DNA of 64,000 nt from Caenorhabditis remanei (Eukaryota; Nematoda; Chromadorea; Rhabditida; Rhabditidae): contig NC_071331.1 of NCBI RefSeq assembly GCF_010183535.1, positions 1,736,001 to 1,800,000 on the forward strand. Reading direction: 5' to 3'. Under the pieces are notes generated by a model that had not been told where the DNA came from, searched no databases, and worked only from the letters and a program-made list of their open reading frames with translations. This document shows positions 11,515 through 23,679 of the stretch, one piece after another. Position numbers and translations under genes: made by a program. Positions within the stretch are counted from its first letter, which is position 1; every line of letters begins with the position of its first letter.

Positions 11515-12944
11515 ATGGCAACCGACGACGAAACACCACCATCCGCCCCACAGGCCAGCGAAAACTTGGAGGGACAGTCCATGACAACCTCCGCAACAGT
11601 TCCAGCGCCAACATCCGCGGATTCAAGCTCTAATAAGAGTGAGGTTGGTAGTTTCTAGTCACGAATAGAAAAAATCACCAAAAAATCTGAAAATATCTGA
11701 GAATTTTCGACCAAAAACGCAAAAAATCGATAATTTTCGACTGAAAATCATCGAAAAGTGGCTAAAAGCTGCAAATTTTGTGTCAAAACCAGATAAATTT
11801 CACTCTTTTGTGGATAAAAAGGCCAATGGCCACTCCTTCGGCAAAATTTTAGTCGGATTCGCTAAAATTTCGTAATATTTCGACGAAAAACGCTAAAAAT
11901 CAGTGATTTTGAGCATGTTTAAGCTAAAATTCAGTGAACGCCGACGAAATCGTAGTCAAACTGCTTAAATTCGGTAAAAGCATCAAAGCTGACACCATTT
12001 CTGCCCAGTTTCTATTAGATTTTAAGGACTTCCGCGAGATTTTCAGCTAAATTTTTGAATTTCGGTGGAAGCGACGAGGCCGCATAGCGGTTCCATAGCT
12101 ACTTTTGAAAATATTTCGAACACCCACCAATGAAAATCGATTATTGCTCATTGTTAACAATTTCGGTCACTATTTCATTAAGAATTTAATAGAAATATAC
12201 TGAAAAACACTGATTACAGCGGAAAATTTGCTAATTTAAGGCTAAAAACTCGATCCACTCTCATTACCTATAATAACCTCTAATCATACTGTTTTCATTA
12301 CAGAACAGCGACAACAACCGCGACATCAAAGCGGAAGATGACGTTGACAACGATTCTGAGGATTCGGCCACTGAGATCAACATCCGCATGCCCATGGCAG
12401 CACCGGGTGCTCCGCGCCAAACTCGTCCACAACCATCTATGTTGCTCAGAGGTATAGTGTACATGAGAGAAGAGCTCTTAAATAACTAAAATAAATACAG
12501 AGTCTCAAGGACGAGTCCAATCAAGGACGATGAGACAATGGATCGACTCAGTGATGGAGGGAAGAGGATGCCACCCGGAAAGAGAGCTCGGAAGAAAAAC
12601 TGCAACCGCAGTTCCAGTCGAAGCCTTCACCGAACATCCAATCCGCCCACCTCCAATCCATATCGACGCTGCCACTGGACAACCAGTCCGCACAGCGGCA
12701 GTCGGAGTCAACATCCCGCGTCCAACGCCAACAGCCGCATCCGAACCTGTCTTTGACAGAATAGGAGGTAAAATTAAAGCAAATATGTCGAAAATATAAC
12801 GAATCTCTCCTTTCCAGAGTTTGTGCACCGCTCAATCAACTCCTCAACCGTACACTGAAACGGAAGACAAGGGGAATGGGACGGAACACAACAAAGACAC
12901 CATCCGCACAATACTCGGAAAAGGAAGAGAGCGACAACCACTGA
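11515..12944 (+). CDS. spliced accessory gene A of the retrotransposon (unknown function)
   Basis: The inferred exons are 11515-11643, 12304-12451, 12501-12767 and 12820-12944. They join in frame (phases 0, 1, 1) across GT..AG introns with nematode-type acceptors (CATTACAG, AATACAG, TTTCCAGAG) and give 222 residues from ATGGCAACC to TGA. Using the acceptor two bases earlier (AG at 12816) would end the last exon after about 13 codons. An upstream acceptor at 11506 fits cis- or trans-splicing of the leader. The product is Pro/Thr/Ala-rich and acidic in exon 2 (SDNNRDIKAEDDVDNDSED), with no signal peptide, membrane segment or recognised fold. It sits where gag would normally start. Exon 3 and the first exon of gene B have matching phases, so alternative splicing could fuse A with B. 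Five exact CAACANCCGC motifs lie at or near these exons. Confidence 0.55.
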
Positions 12945-13127
12945 AAAGCCTAGGAGCTGCTATCAACCCTAATTGTTTAACCACTGTCTTTACATTCTGT
13001 TAATCCTTATCGTAAAATAAATGAGAATACATTCATTTTCTCTACAGATATTGATTTTTCTCGTACATCACGACTTGTTGTTATTTCTCAGTGTGGGCTC
13101 TATGTCTCACTGTAATATGTATTACAG
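12945..13127 (+). promoter_or_regulatory. polyA signal plus downstream splice acceptors (operon-like junction)
   Basis: AATAAA lies at 13016, about 70 bases after the gene A stop. Acceptor-like sites follow at 13047 (TTTTCTCTACAG) and 13127 (GTATTACAG, directly abutting ATG). In Caenorhabditis operons a polyA signal is followed about 100 bases later by an SL2 trans-splice acceptor. The spacing here (13016 to 13127) fits, but trans-splicing cannot be proved from sequence. Confidence 0.45.
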
Positions 13128-14327
13128 ATGAATGACATCGGACCGCACGAAGTGAAATTCAATAAAGGAGACACTAAGGCTTCCGAAGTTGCTATCTGCG
13201 CGACGCCAACATCCGCACACTTCACACGTCCCTCTCGCTGGTCCACTCCTTCAGGACATATGGAAGAGGGCGACGAGAACGTGCCACCGGCTACATCCGC
13301 AGAAGTCGAAGCATCGGAAGAAGCGAAGGTCATCCATCCAGCCTTCAAAGCAGTGGAAACAACAACCGCCTCGAATTATGCGAGTCAGGGTAAAACAAAT
13401 AGCAGTAAAAGCCTAAACCTTTAACGTCCCGTCTTTCAGAAGACAAGGATCTGCGTGTAATCATCGAGACTGTAAAGAACAAACTGTGCAAGTTCAAGTT
13501 TGTAGATGAAGTGACTCTGGAATGGATCCGATTCACTGATCAAGTAGCGGAGAAGCTGAGCTGCATCGAGAAAACCAACAGAGAACTCGTGTTAGCATAC
13601 AACAGCCAAACGGACCTGCTTAAGAAGCTCCGTTACTTACTCACTGCTATCATCCAAGCCGAGCGCCAGCAATCCTGGCTAAGAGACATGGACAGAGTAG
13701 TTGGCTACGTACAAGAGATGCGCAAATTACTGAGCTCTCTCACAACGACCAACAACCGCATTGAAGTTCTCTTATCGGCGTCTGCACCCACAGTCCCTCA
13801 CGCCAATCCATACAAACTGGACAACGCGAAAAATGCGATTCCAGGGACGACATCCGCAAAAGTCAACGTGAGTTATCTTTTGATTCATTTGAAAGAGAGC
13901 TAATGCTGTTAATTTTTCAGCGAAGCTGCACATTGTGTGTTGAGCCGAATCACAACACTGACCAATGCCATAGTTCCCCAACATCGATCGACAGAATCCA
14001 AATAGCTCACCGTCACAACATCTGCTTGCAGTGTTTGGAGAAGTTTCCGGAAAACGATCGCGGAATTCATCAGGATTGCAAGAAGGTCGACACATTGTGC
14101 CGCAATTGCATCCACATAGTTGATGATCCAAGAGCGGCGAACCACAACATCGTGTTCTGTGCTTGGAAACTGCAAAAGGGCAGTGGATTGGGACAACACC
14201 CGCCACCTCACAAATCAAAATCTGCACTACTCAAGGTAAAACAGAATTACAACCTGATAGTGAACAATTATTGATTTTTCAGTCGCATCCAACTGCAGGA
14301 GCTGGTCCTTCGAGATCTGGACATTGA
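13128..14327 (+). CDS. spliced accessory gene B: zinc-knuckle (Gag-like) protein
   Basis: The exons are 13128-13389, 13440-13867, 13921-14235 and 14283-14327. They are phase-consistent, with acceptors GTCTTTCAG, AATTTTTCAG and GATTTTTCAG, giving 349 residues. A different final acceptor (AG at 14298) also keeps the frame and would extend coding to 14616. Exon 2 is helical and coiled-coil-like (VAEKLSCIEKTNREL ... LKKLRYLL). Exon 3 has a perfect CX2CX4HX4C knuckle (CTLCVEPNHNTDQC), a second Cys pair (CLQC) and a third Cys/His cluster (CRNC ... HNIVFC), the pattern of Pao-type Gag C-termini, suggesting RNA binding. No CCHC knuckle is visible at the end of the main gag, so this gene may supply that function in trans (inference). 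It shares the CAACANCCGC motif with the rest of the element. Confidence 0.6.
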
Positions 14328-16494
14328 TCCAGTCATAGAAGTCGTCACCATCCGCACTATGGGCTCAGATTCCGCTGAATTGTTAATTCTTGTCTCTCTA
14401 TTTTTTGGTTACCACTGTTCTCCTTGTAGAAGTGTTATGATTGCTCCGCCATATGGACATAATTGTTGTGTTTCTTTCAGAGCGAATGCTCAATTGAATA
14501 AAGATCTTAAACTGTTATCTCGTACAACTTCCAGCGTTTCTTTGAGATTCCAGAGGAAAAAACACGGCCGGATACATCTGTTTCAGGTGGAATCACGGAA
14601 CGTTCTGAGAGAATGAGATGATGGCTTACGCAACAAGAGGTGCTCTTTCGAACACAAACTTTCAGCAACACATTTTAGCTACAACAACACCATATAGGTA
14701 CACACTGATTACTCAAAGAGTATCAGAATCACGGGGATGACAAACCCAAATAAATTTTCACATATCCGCAAAACATATTTGCACATTAAAAGAGATGACA
14801 CATCATCCACAATACAGACGTTTGTCTCTTGGCCAACGTCAAACTTCAGAAGACCTGTATAGGCACCAACAAGACTGCTCGTGAAGCAGACACCATCAAA
14901 AGTCCACAACGAGTACACGTTCTACGATCAAAACATCACATGCTCTGTGGCAAACTCCATCCGCTTCTGCACGACAAAACATCTGTTTTATAACATCAGT
15001 CAGTAGCAACACAGACGGACGGTTCATATGAAGTGAAATTCATTTTAGAGCCGGAAGTCAAACATCTCGAGTAAGGTGCAATTTGCATTGAACTCACCAA
15101 CTTCAATAGAGGTATCCCCCACGTGACCATAAGCTTCGGCTAGGTTCAGGGAAACTTCGCCCACTTGGGATTGTTATTCCGAAAGTTAGGTTATAGCTTC
15201 GGCTATAATTGAAATATAGAGATGTTACTAGAATACATAAACTATAGCGCTGACGGTAGTCAAAGCTGAGTAGTATCCAGGACATTGTAGTATCCGAAGG
15301 AGTCACCAGCTCCTGAGGACCCAACAGAATACTCATTAAGCCAATGCACGTGACTTTGTTGACTGAATAAGGTCTATAAGTGGCAGTTACAGATTGTAGC
15401 GGAAAGAAGGTTGTCTGTATCAGTCTGATCAGCTGATACGCAGAGGCCTATATGAGTAATGACGTTGGTAGCGAGATTTCGAACATCAAAATCTTTGGCT
15501 GGTACCCGAGGAATTTGAACAACAAATTCACAAAGAAATATCGCACTACAAAGAGATATAACACAGACAAGACACCGTCTGGTCGGCTGTTTTTATCTTG
15601 TTCTTGCAGCAAATCTGTATTGATTGATATCGACGAAGTTAGTTATAAGCAAAAGCAGCAAAAAAGTTACAATATTGTACGTGAAACATAGACAGGGTGA
15701 CCGTGACACTAACACGATAAGACCACTGATCTAGTTCGCGTAACATACAAAAGATCTAATATAGACATAACTTCGCGCCATAGCGCCGACTGCTAAACTT
15801 ATTTCTAATGGAATCAATATGCCTAACTGGACCGAGTTGTAACATATTACCTGAAATTAGGCGGAAGATGCATTTATGTATCGGACACCGACATAAAGGT
15901 TTACTCTGATCAGCTACTGCATGAGGAGCATATATTGCGGACCTGTGGTCGCGCTGAATCCGGTGATTGCAGGAGCTGCTCTTCAGTTTCAGTCTCCGAA
16001 AGGGAACTGAGGAAGCCACTATAAGTAGGCACCCTAGCATTTGCGAACCTACGGTTCCAGTGCTCGACGCTTCGACAGTCTGTCGGAGCCGGAATGGGCG
16101 GGTCCTATGAAGCTATGTTGCCCAGATGATTCCGACATTTTACTGGAATTGGACGGGTGCGCGGTGACTTTCCACCAAGAGTTGCGCAGCTCTCGGTTAC
16201 TGAAGAGTCTCAATCCCACCCCAGTCATTCAGTATGTTGCACTGCTTGTGCAATATGCAAACATCCAACAGTTTCACCGCTGTCTGGAAATACTTCATAA
16301 CATCAACACATACAAACATCATTCAACACAAATGTGTTCATATGAGGAGCTGGTTATCACAAGATCCTAGCTATTCATCATCTCATGGCTCCAGATTCTA
16401 CCGCAGATGGTTGCGTAAGCAACTTCGAGATATACAACGACCCGTTTGCAGTTAACTGGATTTACATCGTCACCGACAATCGCGCCCCATCAGG
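14328..16494 (+). other. unrecognised part of the retrotransposon interior
   Basis: I find no domain in about 2.2 kb. A possible polyA signal AATAAA lies at 14497. A small hairpin (TATAGCTTCGGCTATA, near 15190) and scattered open frames (16041-16370, 16385-16645) show no recognisable motif. It could be a decayed gene, for example an env-like one, or untranslated sequence. Near-matches of the CAACANCCGC motif (CACCATCCGC at 14346, CTCCATCCGC near 14955) mark it as part of the same element. Confidence 0.4.
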
Positions 16495-19058
16495 ATGTCT
16501 GGCCGTATTAGCCGCTCTTCAAATTCGCTGCCAAGAAGCCGCAAAGAGCTCTCCGCTTTTTCGGCATTCGAAGTGCCACATACACGAGCCAACAACCGCT
16601 CAAGATCTCGATCTCAACCGACGGCGTTTATGCAGTCGTTTGTAGGTCCTTCCAAGAATTGTTACCACGAGGGACATCAACGAAGCCAAGGAGCTCATTG
16701 AAGCTTCAGCGGCGACGTGGTTCTTCGCTGTTCCCGAAAACAAAAATCTCAAAAGTATTGACGCCGAAATGCTCGAACTCACGGATAAACTAGCCTTCAA
16801 TATGAAGACGGCCATCCAAAAGATCAATGAGCTTAGCGACTTTACAGAGAGATAAAACAATAAATCTGAGATGCAAGCATCGAAGGATAAAGACGCATTC
16901 CTCAAGGAACTCACGGACGCTCTCCATGACAGTGGTGCCAACGAAGTCTTACTTGACCTCAACAACGGCGCCAACAGTTTAGAGTATGTCCTGGCATCTT
17001 GTGGTCGTCGCCCAACTGAATTCGATCCTTATGGAACGGGTGCCCAGGAAGATGACAGATTGGTAGAAGCTAACGAAGTCGGTAGCGGCATTTCGGACAA
17101 CGTCCGCCAGAACAACATGCAGTCTACAGCTGTAGAACAACCATCCGCTATCCGCACTGAGTCTCAATCTAGCTCCGGACCATCACATCATCCGCAGCAC
17201 AAAACATCTCTCAAATGGACTACGACTACGAAGCTTTCGACCAGCTAGCCACCGGTCACAAGTTCATGAACTTGAGACTCCAAGAAGAGAACCGTATCCT
17301 AAGGATCAATGCAGACAAACATCGTCGAGCCCACGACGAGGACGTCAGAAGGAGAACTGCTCAAGAGACTGAAAACATTGATCGTGTCTACTCTCTGCAG
17401 AATGAGCTTGCACAACAGCCGCAAGATATTATGACATTGGCTCAACCACATGTTGAACATTCACCAATGCCGAATCAGGCGCTTGCTCTCCACGCAGCTA
17501 GACCACAACATATCACTGCTCAACCATCGCCAATAGCAGCGTCGACTCCGAATAAGAATGTAGCCACGGCTCCAGCCACTATGGCAACAAGAGCCCAAGC
17601 CACGATGCAAATGGTTTCGACGTCTGCGGGCACACGAGCCTCAGTCATTACTAATGTTGAAAAACACATTGAAACGCCAATCTTGAGCGCACCAGTACCC
17701 TTCAGAAGCCCTCTAGTTGTGCCACAACATAACGAGACACCAATCGCAAATAATACTCCAAACATGCAAGATATCATGCAAGCGATACATTCGGTTGCTG
17801 AGAATCAAAAGCAGATCGTGCATCATAATACCAGCATGATTCATGAACTGGAGCAGCGAATGGATGCCCGTCTCCAAGAAAGAGCCGAATCTATCATCTC
17901 AAAAAGAAGCAAGAGACAACTGCAACAGAACTCAGAGGGTTCCGAGTCTGACTATGCGAGCAGATATGAACGAGGACAAGCATCCGCAGATTCTGGCGAT
18001 GAAACTGATTGCCCACAAGAAGCGCATGCGCCACGTCCCCAAAATACAAGAAATCGCAAAAAGGAAGCTCCTAAACCCAAAACCACTGAGTTCTCAGCTG
18101 CAAGACCTCAAAAACCTGGGGTACCAGCGGAATTTATGCTGAAATACTTGCCGAAATTTGATGGTACAACAGATTTGGACTTCTTCGAACATGTATACTC
18201 AAAGTTCGTTTTTATCGAACAAAAAACATCAACGCGGAGGCGAAGTATGCCATTCTTCTGAATCATATTACTGGTCCAGCAAAGAACTGCATCTCGCTTG
18301 CTAAAGACTCACACAACGCTATCATGACAACATTCTGCTCAGTGAAGAAGGTCTATGGAAAGGTAAACAATAGACACAGCCTCATTTCGAAGCTGCAAAA
18401 AATGCCGTTTCATCAAACAGACCCAGAAGCAATGCGTTTGGACGTCGTGAAAATAGCCGGAATTCTTCAACAGCTAAAAGACAAAGGCGTTCCAGCAACC
18501 GATCACATGGTCAGCGGAGCCATTGGAGCAAAACTTCCAGCAGACTTCAAGAAAAGTCTAGCTAGATATACGGTGGAGATCGGAGAGGACAACATCACTC
18601 ACGATCAAATCCTCGATCTCATCAGCAGTGAAATGGAAGTCACGACTATCGAGCATACATTCACTAGCCAGATGAAACAGCCTCCAATGAATGAACTGCC
18701 AGAGTCATACGCTGCGGTACACTATACGAATTCCAATCAGAGTCGGACAGCATCCGCAGGACAACCAAGCTACAAGAGCGCAAACGCCGAGAGAAGGGAT
18801 TCAGTTTACGCTGCATCACAACATCCGCATGAATACACAGATCCTGCCACCAACGCCAAACTGGAAGGCTACTATGCCCCAGGAACTAAAGGCGTTAATC
18901 TGAAATTGATTCATCGGACGTTTCCACACACCGTGGTGAGAGTACAGCAATTCCCTTCAAAATCCCAACAACCAAGTGCCTTGTTGCTGGTCCAACTACT
19001 ATCACGTATCGTAAAATCTCGTTTCTGTCGACTGGTCAGAGGGCAAAGATCCCAATGA
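16495..19058 (+). pseudogene. gag of the BEL/Pao element, broken
   Basis: Reading begins near ATG 16495 (MSGRISRSSNSLPRSRK, Ser/Arg-rich) and continues through helical sequence, changing frame near 16660, 16855 and 17200. The longest piece (17215-18261) holds a Gln/Pro/Ala-rich linker and a basic patch. It ends with the conserved Gag block LPKFDGTTDLDFFEHVYSKF, typical of Pao Gag (DUF1759-like). A one-base loss in the A-run at 18221-18226 shifts the frame; the block continues in the next frame and in 18324-19058. Gag proteins form the particle and bind element RNA. No CCHC knuckle is readable between 18900 and 19100. Confidence 0.75.
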
Positions 19059-19519
19059 ATTGGACACGTTGCTGTTTACCAAATATTTGGCAAGATATCC
19101 ACCGCATTAGGTGACTACATCGATTGCTGATAGCGACCACAGCCACCTAACGTTTCCATGTCTAGCGGCCTCAGATGGACAACATCTGCTGGCTCTGGCG
19201 GGTTCGGGCGCATCGTTATCCCTCATTCTTGAGGCCACATCCAAAGCGCAGTCAATCCTAATCTTGAAACAAACACAACTTACAGTTTAAGGACTCTGTT
19301 CCACCATTGGCCAGAACGAAGATTTATGCCTTACAAGTATCCCTACATGGTACCGAAAATCTACCTTCTTCTATGATCGTAGGTACCCCAATACTCCCAA
19401 ATACGAAGTTCGCTGCTCCAAAGTGTTCTTCAGAAGATTCACAGTATATACAAGCCATAGAATTGATACTCAACGAGTCAGAACCAGTGCATAATACAAC
19501 GGTCGAAAAATTGACATGA
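19059..19519 (+). pseudogene. aspartic-protease region of Pao pol, inactive
   Basis: The stretch before 19216 reads LALAGSGASLSL. The catalytic triplet of retroviral-type aspartic proteases, normally Asp-Ser/Thr-Gly, appears here as Gly-Ser-Gly (GGT TCG GGC from 19201), so the active-site Asp is lost. The following frame (19307-19519, KIYALQVSLHGTENLPS ... MIVGTPILPN) matches the layout of the DUF1758-type protease domain of Pao elements. The frame is broken on both sides. Confidence 0.6.
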
Positions 19520-21018
19520 TTCTGGGAAACGACCTGTTATCCTGGATCTCAGCTCAACAACAATACCGCAAACACATTCTTCCATCCGGAAGAGCACTGC
19601 AGCAAACTCAACTCGGAATTTTGATCCACCCTGTGCCGAGGCTAGACCTATGGTCACCTGGACACCATTCGCTACAATCTGACGAGTATCAATCAACAAT
19701 CAACATGGCCAACACTATTCTGAACAGCTGTGAACCTGAAGACGCCATGACAAAGCTAACGTATCTTGTTGCCCAAATGTACAGAGTTGAGAATCTGGGA
19801 ATCGAGAACATAACTGTATCCGATGATCTCAAGAAAACCACTATCGATCTACTTGTTGAATTCAACAAAACCGTCAAATTCAACAAAGACGGACAACTGG
19901 AAGTAGCACTTCCCTACAATGGCAACCAAGTACGTCTAGCTGACAATTATGCAGTAGCGTTCAAAAGATTAGTAAGTCTTCTTGTGACTTTGAAGAGAGG
20001 CAAAGATCTTCTCGAAAAGTACGCGAAGATTATCATCGATCAAGAAATCGCTGGCTATATTGAGAAGGTTACACCGGAGATGCTGAAAGTCAAAGGTCCA
20101 AAGTACAACATCCCGCATCGTTGCGTAGTAAAAGAAGATTCAATGACAACCAAGCTACGCATTGTCTTGGACGCCTCCAGCCACGCTGCCGGCGAACTCT
20201 CATTGAACGAATGCTTATACGCCGGGACTAACATGATTACTGCTATATTCGGAATTCTAGTCAGAGTAAGGTTTCCACCAATCATCGTGGTAGCGGATAT
20301 CGAAAAGGCATTCCATCAAGCCAGACTTCAACATGAATTCCGTAATGTGACTATGTTTCTTTGGCTGAAAGACGTAACAGCACCCGCAACAGCCAACAAT
20401 ATCCAAGTATATCGATTCACACGTATTCCATTCGGTGTGGCTAGCAGCCCCTTCCAACTTGCAGCATATATCACCTACAATCTGGACAACAATCCGCACG
20501 ATCTCAATAAAGAGATCAAGGACAACATTAACGTTGACAACTGCCTATTCTGAGTGAATGACGAATCAGCAATCTCCGCAATAATCAAAGACTCAAAGGA
20601 AATTTTCCAGAACATGGGAATGAACTTGAGAGAATATATTGTAAATCATCCGGAGACCATGCAGTCACTATCACCAGCAGATAGAGCTCAACAGTCCACT
20701 ATCAAGCTGCTTGGATATACGTGGAATTCGATTGAGGATAGACTATCCGTAAAAATAGCCCAGCTGAATATTGATCATCCAACTAAAAGAGATGTTGCGT
20801 CTAAAATGGCGGAGACGTTCGACCCGTTAGGTCTAGTGACACCAAGCCTAGTACCTTTAAACGGTCTCTGCAACGTTTCTCCAATAATGGCATGAATTGG
20901 AAGGATTCCATTCCAAATGGTCACTCCATGAATGTAGAGCTTCATGTAACTACTACGTAGACAGAGCGATTAGCGTACCTAGACAGCTTACGACAGAATA
21001 GGGACATTCTGAAAACAC
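19516..21018 (+). pseudogene. reverse transcriptase of Pao pol, broken
   Basis: 19516-20553 is a long open stretch with Pao-type RT motifs: KLRIVLDASSHA, VVADIEKAFHQARL (first catalytic Asp) and FTRIPFGVASSPFQLAAYI. The active-site loop reads NVDN where Pao elements usually have Tyr before Val-Asp, so the Tyr position is changed. A TGA at 20551 then interrupts the frame a few codons on. Reading resumes in the same frame with the thumb (LLGYTWNSIEDRLSVK, FDPLGLVTPSLVP) until another break near 20890. The enzyme would copy element RNA to DNA; this copy should not. Confidence 0.8.
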
Positions 21019-22323
21019 TTGCCTACGTTTAGTGACGCCTCGCATGACAACTACGCTTCAGTCTGTTACGCCTACAGCTTCGTGGATGGGAGACCACCAA
21101 TTGTGACATTACTCGCCAGTAAGAACAAAATCAGACCGTCAAAGAACGAGAATTGGACAATTCCGAAACTTGAGCTTCTTGGCATTCAATGTGCGTCCAA
21201 TCTAGCCTGTGCAATTATCGCAGAGCTCCGTGTAAACATCGCGTCCATCAAGCTGTTCACCGACAGTGCTCGTGCTCTCTATTGGATTCTCTCAGAAAAG
21301 AACACCCGCCCATGGGTCGGAAATCGGATAAAAACTATCCAAGAGAATCGGAACCAGATGAAGGAATGTGGCATTGATACCACAATTCATCATTGTCCAA
21401 CCAAGGAGAACCCGGCTGACTTTGCCACAAGGGGAATGAGCACCACTGAACTCCAGAACAGCAAGATGTGGTTCGAAGGCCCGGATTTCCTTAAACAGGA
21501 TCCGGGAGATTGGCCATGTATGATCCAAGGGAAAGTCACTTGCCCAGCAGAATTCAGAGAATTGGTCTACTCCGAGATCATTGATCCAGAGACCAAAAAG
21601 GCAAGAAAGCCGCTTATGGAAAGAAAAAAGAAAGTGACAACACCCGCGGCCAACAAAGAAGCTCAGACTCCATCCGATACAGTGATGACTACTGACATCA
21701 GAGTCACTCGGGAAGGATCGTTCATTCCGTTCTACGCAACAAAATCTCTAACCAAATTGACTAGAATAGTCGTACAGATTCTGTGCTCATTCAGCATCTC
21801 GCTTAAAAACAAGTCATGGGAAAGTCAAGTGATGAAAGAGTTCACCAAATCGGACTGCCCGCTCCACAGAGCAAAGGTAGCTCGATTGCTCATTATCACC
21901 GAGCATTACAAGGACTGTGAAGCTCTTGACTACAAATACCCAACCGACATTGAGTTCAAAATTGACACACAAGGGATACGTCGAGTGCACAGAAGAATTG
22001 AATCTCCAGTACTTCCACAGGAAGCTAGCGAGCCAATCTTCATCCACAATCGACATCCGCTGGCTCAGCTAATCGCTCGAGAGACACATGAAATAAATGG
22101 TCATCTACCAGAGACGTATACAGTATCCGCAATCCGGACCAAGTATTGGATTCCCAAACTTGGAGGCATCCTAAAAAATATCATCAGAGAATGTGTCGAG
22201 TGTCAGAAAGTGAACAATTTCCCTTTCGACTATCCATACACTAAAAATCTCCCTAAATGCCGTACTACTCCATCGGAACCGTTCTCAAAGGTAGCACTAG
22301 ACTACCTAGGACCAATCATGTAA
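21019..22323 (+). pseudogene. RNase H and integrase N-terminal (zinc-binding) region of Pao pol
   Basis: This 434-residue open stretch begins within RNase H: PTFSDASHDN, KLELLGIQCA and LFTDSARALYWI supply the acidic residues, followed by CPTKENPADFATRG. It then enters the integrase zinc-binding domain, with THEINGH before IRTKYWIP and IRECVECQK (H2C2 pattern). It ends in the integrase core at ALDYLGPIM. A 5-bp tandem duplication of ATGTA at 22318-22327 creates the stop at 22321 and shifts the core into another frame. The domains themselves look intact. Confidence 0.8.
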
Positions 22324-23679
22324 TGTACCGAGACGATGGCAGATCAGCCAAACAAGCGTACGTCCTTATCTACACCTGTCTCAACACCCGCGGAGCAGTC
22401 CCCAAAGTTGTTCCAGATGGAACAGCCTACAGATACATCCAAACACTCATAATGATCTTCGGAGAAGTCGGAGTGCCAAAGAGTATCTATTCGGACAACG
22501 CATCCACGTTTAAGTTGAGCGGTGAGATCATCAACAAAGACATTATGAATGCAGATTATAGTCAATCACTTGTCGAGTACCTCGCCAGAGAACTGATCAA
22601 CTTTAAGTTCATCACACCTCTCGCTCCATGGCAAGGAGGTATCGACGAAAGAGTGGTAAAACTCGTGAAAACCCAGATCACCAAAGAGTGTGGCACACGA
22701 ATGTATGACTACTATTCGCTTCAATATGTCGTGTCAAGAGCTCAATCAATGGTCAACAACCGCCCTCTGATCCCACACTACAGATCTCCAGGCGACATAG
22801 TCGCACTGAGACCCTTCGATTTCATAAACCCAGAAGTCCTAACTGAAATTCCAGCCGAATCTGAAGACCCTAATGTACCTCCAAGAAGTACTGAGGCAAC
22901 AGTTCGATCACATTTAAATAAAATGGAAGCAGCTACGGAACGAATGTGGAATTTATGGTCGACAGGATACTTGCTCTATCTGAGAGATAGCATGCACAAA
23001 AAGAAGCGTTGTTCGCTCATCAAAGACTGAAGTGGGTCAGGAGGTAATAGTTGTTACCAAGTTGGTTAAAGGGCATAAATGGCCACTAGGCATTATCACT
23101 AAAGTCGAAAGATCTGAAAGAGATGGACAAATTCGCTCAGCGATTGTCAAGGTGAAAGGCAAGTTGTACTCACGTGCAGTCTGTCAGCTGATCCCGCTTG
23201 AACTAAACCCACTGAACCACCCATCTACACAGGCGGTTAAGCAAGCTGATCAAGCAGAGGACAACAACTCATTTGAGCTGCCAACACCCGCAAGTCTCGA
23301 AGATCCCGACATGAGATACGCCCCCGAGCTATTCCCTACAAATGACTTGCCAAATATTGCTGAAGCTGAGTACAACTTACCAGAATCAAATCTACCACTG
23401 AACCCAATAACCGATAAACTTGAAAGTATCGGAGAACCTGGTGAGCCAGACTACGAGGACTTCGAACTCCTCGGGAATGGAGTAGAAGACGAGAGTATCT
23501 ATCAAGATCCCCAAAGGATCATACCAGCTGAAGCTGCAGAAGAAGATTTTGCCGAGTTGCCGACGGGACGCGTCAGAGAATACCTCTCTCGCAAAGCCAA
23601 GAGCATGCCCATCAACTACGTGCATATCACTGACGCTAGCGCAGACGCTAAGAATCCGTCGCCCCCTCCCCCCCGGGAG
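22319..23679 (+). pseudogene. integrase core and C-terminal domain of Pao pol, broken
   Basis: The core continues after the 5-bp duplication with VLIYTCLNTRGAVPKVV, IYSDNASTFK (second catalytic Asp) and APWQGGIDERVVKLVK (Glu). A frame change in the A-run near 22997-23001 separates it from the C-terminal region (GQEVIVVTKLVKGHKWPLG ... AVCQLIPLEL, DUF5641-like). The acidic, Pro-rich tail reads on into the 3' LTR. Integrase joins the DNA copy to the genome. The catalytic triad is visible but split by the break. Confidence 0.78.

Noticed and set aside
12530..12835. long overlapping frames on both strands over accessory gene A exon 3
   Set aside because: Only the plus-strand frame joins neighbouring exons in phase; the minus frames are shadows.
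14578..14585. CTGTTTCA inside the BEL element
   Set aside because: One or two hits in 14.7 kb fit chance, and the surroundings are GC-richer element sequence, not cluster DNA.
18673..18680. TGAAACAG inside gag
   Set aside because: It lies in coding sequence of the element (DNA for QMKQPP) and is explained by chance.
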